Shown piece by piece: positions 1 to 4,215 of a stretch of DNA of 5,947 nt. Under the pieces are notes generated by a model that had not been told where the DNA came from, ran no database searches, and was given only the letters and a program-made list of their open reading frames with translations. Position 1 is the first letter of the stretch. Each line of letters begins with the position of its first letter. Made by a program: the position numbers and the translations under genes. The stretch covers positions 1-5,947 of the forward strand of contig JAUXDG010000184.1 in the NCBI GenBank assembly GCA_030618475.1, in the 5' to 3' direction. This stretch comes from Gammaproteobacteria bacterium. GTDB lineage: Bacteria; Pseudomonadota; Gammaproteobacteria; DSM-19610.

Positions 1-128
1 CAGCTTCTGTGTTGCGGCAAGGGTGACATAAAACGATTATGCGCCCCTTGCCGCGCCTTCAATCTGAGCCAGAATCCGGCGCAATCTTTGGACAATTGTT
101 TATTTTCGCGACCCTGAACACGGCTTCG
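1..128. other. Intergenic stretch beyond the ypjD stop codon
   Basis: No gene with family resemblance is visible here. A + strand reading frame is open from the window edge to a TGA at 115-117 (38 codons, several Cys). It matches nothing I recognise and crosses a strong inverted repeat, so I do not call it. In related bacteria the gene after ypjD in this direction is often a CNNM/CorC-type transporter, but no such N-terminus can be read. No U-tract terminator for ypjD is visible. The only structured element is the inverted repeat at 14-54. Confidence 0.4.
14..54. repeat. Interrupted inverted repeat (18-nt arms, three central mismatches)
   Basis: The outer arms GCGGCAAGGG (14-23) and CCCTTGCCGC (45-54) are perfect reverse complements. 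Inside them, after a 3x3 mismatched patch (24-26 against 42-44), CATAA (27-31) pairs with TTATG (37-41) around a 5-nt loop, AACGA. As RNA or single-stranded DNA it would form a stable hairpin with one internal loop. No run of T follows on either strand, so it is not an ordinary intrinsic terminator. It may be an operator or attenuator for a gene off the left edge, or a REP-like palindromic element. Only other genomic copies could tell these apart. Confidence 0.7.
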
Positions 129-944
129 TCAGGCGGCCCTGCCAAGGATTATTTCCAGGACCAGTTTGCTGCCAAAATAGGCCAGTATCAGGAGTCCGAA
201 TCCACTCAGGGTCCAGCGGATGGCTGTGCGACCACGCCAGCCGAATTTCCAGCGGCCCCACAGCAGTATGCTAAAGATGCTCCAGGCCGCAATGGAGAGA
301 AAGGTTTTATGTACCAGGTGCTGGGCAAAGATATCATCCAGAAACACGACTCCGGTCAACAGGGCGGCGCTTAACAGCACGAAGCCCGTGCCAATCATCT
401 GGAACAGCAGTTGTTCCATGACCTCCAGCGGGGGCAGGGCACGAATAAAGCCACCGGGGTGGCGGTTGCGTAAATGCCGGTCCTGAATCGCCAGCAACAC
501 AGCCTGTACGGCGGCCAGCGCAAACAGGCTATAGGCCAGTACCGAGAAAAGAATATGCAGATCGAGTTGCCACGCCCCCGATGTGATCGTCGTCTTTTGC
601 CCCGGGTTCCAGCTGGCAAGGGCGAGTGTGGCAGCGGCGATCGGGAGTATCGGGATACCCAGATTTTCAACCGGGTTTTTCAGGGCAGCCAAAAGCAGCA
701 CGACGACGGTCAGCAGTGCGATCAATGATGCCGCGTTAAAAAATCCCAGATTCAGCCCGTTTCCTGTTATCAGGTCCGGGTAGAGAACTACAGCGTGCAG
801 GATTACTGCGCTGAAGCCCAGCACCAGTACCGTAGCGCGGCTCATACGCAGACCCGATTCAGCGCCGGCCAAGCGCGCCGTAAGCGTAGCACTGGTTAAA
901 AGGTATAAGACAATCGCAACAACGGCAACGGCGAAAAGATACAT
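129..944 (-). CDS. ypjD: YpjD-like inner membrane protein, cytochrome c assembly (CcsA/HemX) family
   Basis: The 271-residue protein is close in length to E. coli YpjD (about 263). It is almost entirely hydrophobic, with about eight predicted membrane segments near residues 1-22, 36-57, 67-88, 95-111, 128-153, 180-203, 212-229 and 243-266. Family placement rests on this topology, on the central histidine in the QLDLH segment (His130) and the later LVHK segment (His212), which occupy the places of conserved histidines in CcsA-type proteins, and on its position divergent from ffh, which is standard in Gammaproteobacteria. No WWD-type haem-handling motif is obvious, so it need not act in cytochrome c maturation; the biochemical role of this branch is poorly defined. 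The ATG at 944 has only a weak ribosome site. An in-frame TAA lies 14 codons upstream and no ATG, GTG or TTG lies between them, so this start is the only ordinary choice. Confidence 0.85.
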   Translation of the reverse strand: MYLFAVAVVAIVLYLLTSATLTARLAGAESGLRMSRATVLVLGFSAVILHAVVLYPDLITGNGLNLGFFNAASLIALLTVVVLLLAALKNPVENLGIPILPIAAATLALASWNPGQKTTITSGAWQLDLHILFSVLAYSLFALAAVQAVLLAIQDRHLRNRHPGGFIRALPPLEVMEQLLFQMIGTGFVLLSAALLTGVVFLDDIFAQHLVHKTFLSIAAWSIFSILLWGRWKFGWRGRTAIRWTLSGFGLLILAYFGSKLVLEIILGRAA

Positions 945-1002
945 ATGAAGAATAATGGCATAAGCCGCCTGTGGCTGGAAGCCTTAGCTGCTGGCGGCAG
1001 TG

Positions 1003-1017
1003 CCTGACAGTGTCAGG
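1003..1017. promoter_or_regulatory. Perfect 7-bp palindrome, candidate activator or operator site
   Basis: CCTGACA (1003-1009) and TGTCAGG (1011-1017) are perfect arms around a single central G, in the divergent ypjD / hydrolase intergenic region. The centre lies about 135 bp upstream of the start predicted for the sigma54 promoter at 1118-1134. That is within the usual range for enhancer-binding proteins that activate sigma54. It could equally be an operator for ypjD. The cognate regulator is not recognisable from the sequence. Confidence 0.45.
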
Positions 1018-1117
1018 TGTGCTGACGTATTACGGCAGTCTGCCCGCGGGATGGGCGATTGACAGCGTTTTCAGGCCCGGAAGTGTGACGCTGCCAACAC
1101 TTTTTTTGTGAAATGCC

Positions 1118-1134
1118 GTGGCACGATACTCGCA
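1118..1134 (+). promoter_or_regulatory. Near-consensus sigma54 (RpoN) promoter
   Basis: TGGCACG (1119-1125), a 4-bp spacer, then TCGCA (1130-1134) matches the sigma54 pattern TGGCACG-N4-TTGCW with one mismatch in the -12 element. The Y before the -24 element is also not met (G1118). The invariant GG (1120-1121) and GC (1132-1133) are exactly 12 bp apart, as required. The predicted transcription start is near 1145, leaving a leader of about 23 nt before the ATG at 1168. A start at the upstream GTG (1108) would be incompatible with this promoter. Confidence 0.55.
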
Positions 1135-1167
1135 TTGAACAGGGAAACAGACTGCAAAGAGCGACTT

Positions 1168-1932
1168 ATGAAACTCAGGGTTTTAGGATGTAGTGGAGGG
1201 ATTGGTGCGTATCTGAGTACGACCTCTCTGCTGGTCGACAGCGATATTCTGATCGATGGTGGTACCGGGGTTACCGAATTGAGCCTCGAAGAGATGTCGC
1301 GCGTTCGCCATATATTTGTGACTCACTCTCACCTTGATCATATTGCCGGTATACCCATGCTGCTCGATTCGGTGTTTGAGCAAATCACCGAACCAGTCGT
1401 TCTGCACGCACGGCAGGAAACCATCCAGGTCCTGAAGGATCATATTTTCAACTGGCAGGTGTGGCCGGACTTTTCCCAGCTGCCGAGCGCCGAAAACCCG
1501 GTGTTGCGTTTTGAGGTCATGTCGCCGGGGCAGCAGATCAGGGTTGACACCCGCAGCATCGAAATGATCGCCGTGAATCACGTGGTGCCGGCGGCGGGTT
1601 ATCGGGTGCAAAACGGTATCGGTTGTTTTGCGTTCAGTGGCGATACCACCAGCAATGATGCATTCTGGGAGGCGCTGAACCGTCACGATAAACTGGACCT
1701 GCTGATCGTGGAAAGTGCTTTTGCAGACGAAGATCGTGAGCTGAGTTCTAAAGCGCATCACTACTGCCCGAAATTGCTGGCGGACGACCTGAAAAAACTG
1801 CAACATCGGCCTCGATTGTATCTGACCCACCTGAAACCCGGCAGCGAAGACATCATTCTCGAGCAATGCCGCGGCCATATCGATGAACTGCCGGTGCATC
1901 GGCTGTGCGGGGGTGACCGCTTCACGCTATAA
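1168..1932 (+). CDS. Metallo-beta-lactamase-fold hydrolase, cyclic-nucleotide phosphodiesterase-like
   Basis: This 254-residue cytoplasmic enzyme of the MBL superfamily has a full set of metal ligands. HSHLDH gives His53, His55, Asp57 and His58; further ligands are His138 (NHVVPAAGY), Asp159 (FSGDT) and His221 (THLKPG). The HSHLDHIAG stretch resembles the class II cyclic-nucleotide phosphodiesterase signature, and the N-terminus (MKLRVLGCSGG) is typical of RNase Z/phosphodiesterase-like branches. A binuclear metal phosphodiesterase activity is therefore likely, but the substrate (cyclic nucleotide, RNA or other) cannot be read from sequence. I chose the ATG at 1168 because it starts exactly at the conserved first strand. 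An in-frame GTG at 1108 would add 20 non-conserved residues and overlap the sigma54 promoter. The ribosome site is modest (AAAGAG, 6-nt spacing). The gene ends 26 nt before ffh and may be partly co-transcribed with it. Confidence 0.85.
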   Translation: MKLRVLGCSGGIGAYLSTTSLLVDSDILIDGGTGVTELSLEEMSRVRHIFVTHSHLDHIAGIPMLLDSVFEQITEPVVLHARQETIQVLKDHIFNWQVWPDFSQLPSAENPVLRFEVMSPGQQIRVDTRSIEMIAVNHVVPAAGYRVQNGIGCFAFSGDTTSNDAFWEALNRHDKLDLLIVESAFADEDRELSSKAHHYCPKLLADDLKKLQHRPRLYLTHLKPGSEDIILEQCRGHIDELPVHRLCGGDRFTL

Positions 1933-1933
1933 T
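1928..1933 (+). promoter_or_regulatory. Perfect TATAAT -10 box, candidate ffh promoter
   Basis: The hexamer TATAAT overlaps the hydrolase stop codon (TAA, 1930-1932). No good -35 hexamer lies 16-18 bp upstream, so strength is uncertain. Transcription would start near 1939-1942, leaving an ffh leader of only about 17-20 nt. Confidence 0.4.
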
Positions 1934-1952
1934 CTCCGCTTCTGTGGCGGAG
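1934..1952 (+). promoter_or_regulatory. Hairpin enclosing the ffh ribosome binding site
   Basis: CTCCGC (1934-1939) is the perfect complement of GCGGAG (1947-1952), with a 7-nt loop. The 3' arm contains the ffh Shine-Dalgarno GGAG (1949-1952), placed 6 nt before the ATG at 1959. In a transcript coming from the upstream gene the site would be paired. A transcript starting just after the TATAAT box would lack most or all of the 5' arm and leave it free. Confidence 0.45.
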
Positions 1953-1958
1953 TACTAA

Positions 1959-3317
1959 ATGTTTCAAAACCTCACTGATCGACTGACCGGGACCATCAAG
2001 CGCCTGCGTGGCCAGGGCCGTTTGAGCGAAGACAACATCAGGGAATCCCTGCGCGAAGTACGTATGGCCCTGTTGGAAGCGGATGTCGCCTTGCCGGTCG
2101 TCAAGGAATTTACCGAAAAGGTCCGCCAACGCGCGGTTGGGCAGGAAGTCCTGCAGAGCCTCAGCCCGGGACAGGCGCTGGTCAAAATCGTCAATGACGA
2201 GCTGGTGTCCCTCATGGGGGTGGCCTGCGATGAATTGCAGCTCAATGTGCAGCCGCCAGCGGTGGTATTGATGGCCGGTCTGCAGGGGTCGGGTAAAACG
2301 ACGTCCACCGCCAAGCTGGCACGCTGGCTCAAGGAGCGCAAGAAGAAATCCGTTGTGGTGGCCAGCTGTGACGTCTATCGTCCGGCAGCGATCGCTCAGT
2401 TGGAGACGCTGGCAGCTGATGTCGGCGCAGATTTTTTCCCCAGCCGTTCGGATCAGGATCCGGTAGCGATTGCCGTTGCGGCGCTGGAACATGCGCGCAA
2501 CAAGCATTTGGATGTGCTGATTGTCGATACCGCCGGCCGCCTGCATATCGACGAGGAAATGATGGGTGAAATCCAGCGTATCCACGCCGCCATCGATCCC
2601 GTCGAAACCCTGTTCGTGGTCGATAGTATGACCGGTCAGGATGCCGCCAACACGGCGCGCGCCTTCAATGACGCGTTGCCGCTGAGCGGTATTGTCCTGA
2701 CCAAGACCGACGGTGATGCCCGTGGCGGGGCGGCGCTGTCGATTCGCTCAATTACGGGCAAACCGATCAAGTTTCTCGGTGTCGGCGAAAAAACCGAGGC
2801 ACTGGAAGCCTTCCACCCTGACCGCGTGGCGTCGCGTATTCTCGGTATGGGCGATGTGCTCAGTCTGGTGGAAGAGGCCGAGCGTAAGGTTGATAAGGTA
2901 AAGGCCGCCAAACTTGCCACTAAGCTGCACAAGGGCAAACGCTTCGACCTGGAAGATTTCCACGATCAGCTGGAGCAGATGATGGGTATGGGTGGCCTTG
3001 GCAGTCTGATGGACAAACTGCCCGGCGTTGGCCAGTTACCCCAGAAGGTGCGGGACCAGGTCAATGATCGCGATATGCACCGTATGTTGGCGATTATCCG
3101 TTCCATGACGGCACAGGAACGACGTTTTCCGGATGTTATCAAGGGATCGCGACGGCGGCGTATTGCAGCAGGTTCCGGAACACAGGTTCAGGATGTAAAC
3201 CGTTTGCTGAAGCAGTTTATGCAGATGCAGAAGATGATGAAGAAAATGTCGAAGGGTGGCATGAAGAACATGATGCGCGGACTGAAGGGGCGCATGCCTC
3301 AGGGCTTCCCGTTTTGA
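1959..3317 (+). CDS. ffh: Signal recognition particle protein Ffh (SRP54 homologue)
   Basis: Ffh binds 4.5S RNA and signal sequences of nascent inner-membrane proteins and, as a GTPase with FtsY, delivers ribosomes to the membrane. The 452-residue length is normal (E. coli 453). The N domain covers about residues 1-95. The G domain shows the P-loop GLQGSGKT (107-114), the DVYRPAA segment (138-144), DTAGRL (190-195) and TKTDGDARGG (248-257). GMGDV (296-300) starts the linker to the M domain. The M domain (about 325-452) is methionine-rich and includes the RNA-binding stretch around GSRRRRIAAGSGT (396-408) and a Met/Lys-rich tail. The ATG at 1959 has GGAG at good spacing and gives the expected N-terminus MFQNLTDRL. 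Nothing essential is missing. The next + strand gene starts 623 bp downstream, and I see no clear + strand intrinsic terminator behind ffh. Confidence 0.98.
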   Translation: MFQNLTDRLTGTIKRLRGQGRLSEDNIRESLREVRMALLEADVALPVVKEFTEKVRQRAVGQEVLQSLSPGQALVKIVNDELVSLMGVACDELQLNVQPPAVVLMAGLQGSGKTTSTAKLARWLKERKKKSVVVASCDVYRPAAIAQLETLAADVGADFFPSRSDQDPVAIAVAALEHARNKHLDVLIVDTAGRLHIDEEMMGEIQRIHAAIDPVETLFVVDSMTGQDAANTARAFNDALPLSGIVLTKTDGDARGGAALSIRSITGKPIKFLGVGEKTEALEAFHPDRVASRILGMGDVLSLVEEAERKVDKVKAAKLATKLHKGKRFDLEDFHDQLEQMMGMGGLGSLMDKLPGVGQLPQKVRDQVNDRDMHRMLAIIRSMTAQERRFPDVIKGSRRRRIAAGSGTQVQDVNRLLKQFMQMQKMMKKMSKGGMKNMMRGLKGRMPQGFPF

Positions 3318-3378
3318 AGCGGGCCACGGAATAGTCGCCAGAACGTTCCGTACCCCTGCTGCGGGCGACCGATACTAG

Positions 3379-3412
3379 AAAATAAAAACGGCGAACCCGA
3401 AGGTATCGCCGT
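3379..3412 (-). terminator. UUCG-tetraloop rho-independent terminator on the minus strand
   Basis: Read on the minus strand, ACGGCGA (3412-3406), a bulged base, ACC, the loop TTCG, GGT and TCGCCGT (3394-3388) form a 10-bp stem capped by a C(UUCG)G tetraloop. It is followed at once by TTTTATTTT (3387-3379). On the + strand the hairpin is followed by AAAAGGG, so it is clearly directional. It would end the small RNA that starts at the sigma54 promoter at 3579-3595. No minus-strand annotated gene needs it, which is itself evidence that a minus-strand transcript exists. Confidence 0.8.
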
Positions 3413-3468
3413 AAAAGGGTCGCTATTATTATTCATCCCGCCCCCTTGCCACCGGTATGTGTTCTTGG

Positions 3469-3534
3469 TTATTTTCGGTGGAAAGTTTTCACGTTGTTGC
3501 AGGCTGTTCTTGGCGACAACTGGCAATCAACCAT
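3469..3534 (-). CDS. Putative 21-residue small protein or leader peptide
   Basis: An ATG at 3534 follows AGGAG (3545-3541) with a 6-nt spacer, the best Shine-Dalgarno site in the window. It opens 21 codons ending in TAA (3471-3469). The peptide begins MVDCQLSPRT and ends KTFHRK. It has two cysteines (4 and 12), no hydrophobic membrane segment and a basic C-terminus. It lies about 33 nt downstream of the start predicted from the sigma54 promoter and is entirely within the predicted small transcript. I do not recognise it. The short length means chance is possible; the ribosome site and its placement argue for translation. It might be a functional small protein or a coding part of a dual-function RNA. 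Confidence 0.4.
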   Translation of the reverse strand: MVDCQLSPRTACNNVKTFHRK

Positions 3535-3578
3535 TATTAACTCCTGATTGTTTTAACTTTGTTCCCTGGTAGCTTTGT

Positions 3579-3595
3579 AGCAACTGCCGTGCCAA
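3579..3595 (-). promoter_or_regulatory. Full-consensus sigma54 (RpoN) promoter
   Basis: Minus-strand TTGGCACGGCAGTTGCT matches the sigma54 consensus YTGGCACGRNNNTTGCW at every defined position. GG (3593-3592) and GC (3581-3580) are 12 bp apart. The start is predicted near 3567, pointing away from rpsP and toward ffh. Such promoters depend on an AAA+ enhancer-binding activator, which would bind at higher coordinates, about 3640-3770. Confidence 0.85.
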
Positions 3596-3850
3596 TATAA
3601 AAAATTATTTTAAAGACAATGCGTTACAGTTTGTGTCTCAAGGCCATTTCAGTCCCGCTATTTATTTCTGTAAATAAATCCGTCGTTCTGGGGTGTTGTC
3701 CAGGTTGCGGAATAATCATAAGTTGTTAAAATTATTAATAAATTATAGGCAGACCCGGGCGAGCGTCGAAAATCTTTTCATTCGTAAATATTGTCGACAC
3801 CGATAGTTCTGCCTTGTCCTCAGTGATTGTTTTAAATTGTCTTTAACGGC
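3596..3850. other. AT-rich intergenic region between the small-RNA and rpsP promoters
   Basis: About 250 bp without a supported gene and visibly richer in A+T than the flanking genes. It is upstream of two divergent promoters: the minus-strand sigma54 promoter and the rpsP promoter. It holds the inverted repeat at 3660-3679, an AT tract at about 3725-3747, the 8-bp palindrome TGTCGACA (3792-3799) and one copy of CGTAAATATT (3783-3792) that recurs at 3913-3922. A minus-strand stretch near 3715-3728 matches the IHF consensus only partly (7 of 9 defined positions). Regulatory protein binding is likely, but no site can be assigned. Confidence 0.4.
3660..3679. repeat. Perfect 8-bp inverted repeat, candidate enhancer site
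   Basis: ATTTATTT (3660-3667) and AAATAAAT (3672-3679) are perfect arms around CTGT. The centre is about 102 bp upstream of the start predicted for the minus-strand sigma54 promoter, a usual distance for an activator site. AT-rich arms arise by chance more easily than GC-rich ones, so the functional link is tentative. Confidence 0.4.
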
Positions 3851-3878
3851 TTCACTTTTTAGCCGATTCGCGTAGAAT
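3851..3878 (+). promoter_or_regulatory. Likely sigma70 promoter of the rpsP-rimM-trmD-rplS operon
   Basis: TTCACT (3851-3856) and TAGAAT (3873-3878) are separated by 16 bp, giving about 4/6 and 5/6 matches to the sigma70 hexamers. Transcription would start near 3885, with a leader of about 55 nt. The leader can form a small hairpin, CCGGA (3897-3901) with TCCGG (3905-3909), upstream of the rpsP ribosome site GAGG (3927-3930). No other candidate between ffh and rpsP is better. Confidence 0.6.
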
Positions 3879-3940
3879 ACCCGCTTTTCTGTGTCGCCGG
3901 ATTTTCCGGGGCCGTAAATATTTGTAGAGGTTCGATCTCG

Positions 3941-4189
3941 ATGGTAACTATTCGACTGGCGCGCAGTGGTGCGAAAAAGCGGCCTTTTTTCCATGTGGTG
4001 GTCACGGATTCCCGCAATCGTCGTGACGGTCGCTACATCGAACGCATCGGATTCTTCAATCCGGTTGCTGTTGGTGAAGAAGTTCGTCTCAAGATCAATG
4101 CTGAGCGTGCTCAACAGTGGGTAAGCAAGGGCGCGCGGGCCTCTGATCGCGTCGCCAAACTGCTCAAGGAGCAGGAGCGGGCACAGTAA
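3941..4189 (+). CDS. rpsP: 30S ribosomal protein S16
   Basis: S16 binds 16S rRNA in the body of the small subunit and is needed for correct 30S assembly. At 82 residues it equals the E. coli length. The N-terminus MVTIRLARSGAKKRPFF, the stretch DSRNRRDGRYIERIGFFNP (residues 23-41) and the SDRVAKLL helix near the C-terminus are all diagnostic. The ATG at 3941 is preceded by GAGG with a rather long 10-nt spacing. It is the first gene of the trmD operon. rimM follows directly in another frame, and the last rpsP codons carry two purine-rich ribosome-site-like runs (AAGGAG 4166-4170 region and AGGAG 4173-4177) that may serve rimM. Confidence 0.98.
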   Translation: MVTIRLARSGAKKRPFFHVVVTDSRNRRDGRYIERIGFFNPVAVGEEVRLKINAERAQQWVSKGARASDRVAKLLKEQERAQ

Positions 4190-4215
4190 GCGAAAGCGAG
4201 TCACAACCGTATTTC

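Larger units (their letters stand above)
3379..3567 (-). ncRNA. Predicted sigma54-dependent small RNA / small mRNA convergent to ffh
   Basis: This unit is bounded by a full-consensus sigma54 promoter (3579-3595, start predicted near 3567) and a UUCG-capped intrinsic terminator (3379-3412). The RNA would be about 190 nt. Inside it lie a 21-codon ORF with a strong Shine-Dalgarno site (3469-3534) and a 6-bp stem CCACCG (3481-3476) / CGGTGG (3454-3449) closing a 21-nt A-rich loop. There is also an AAUAAUAAUAG tract (3435-3425) that fits the ARN pattern bound by the distal face of Hfq and the AANAANAA pattern bound by Hfq/Crc. Known sigma54-dependent small RNAs (Qrr, GlmY, CrcZ/CrcY) show that such units are common regulators, but I see no sequence match to any of them. 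The boundaries come directly from the sequence; the expression and the role are inference. Confidence 0.6.

Noticed and set aside
39..374. Plus-strand ORF of 111 codons opposite the ypjD 3' end
   Set aside because: No ribosome site, low-complexity composition, starts inside the inverted repeat and lies antisense to a clear membrane protein gene.
1059..1087. TTGACA at 1059-1064 as a sigma70 -35 box for the hydrolase gene
   Set aside because: No acceptable -10 hexamer lies 15-19 bp downstream (AGTGTG at the expected place).
1108..1167. Extended N-terminus of the MBL-fold protein starting at GTG 1108
   Set aside because: The 20 extra residues are not conserved-looking, the GTG lacks a good ribosome site, and the sigma54 promoter would start RNA at about 1145, inside this extension.
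1183..1899. Long minus-strand ORF (238 codons) opposite the MBL-fold gene
   Set aside because: It is a shadow of the real gene: the + strand product has complete metal-binding motifs, while this product resembles no family.
1761..2585. Long minus-strand ORF (274 codons) spanning the hydrolase/ffh junction
   Set aside because: It runs across two well-supported + strand genes and the ffh promoter region and has no recognisable domain.
3326..3351. ACGGAA / TTCCGT hairpin as an ffh terminator
   Set aside because: The 14-nt loop is large, the stem is only 6 bp and no U tract follows. It may be a weak 3' structure but not a supported intrinsic terminator.
3299..3526. Minus-strand ORF of 75 codons in the ffh-rpsP gap
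   Set aside because: It starts at a TTG inside the better-supported 21-codon ORF, reads straight through the UUCG terminator and ends inside ffh.
3743..4204. Minus-strand ORF of 153 codons opposite rpsP
   Set aside because: Most of it is antisense to rpsP and its promoter, and the product shows no family features.
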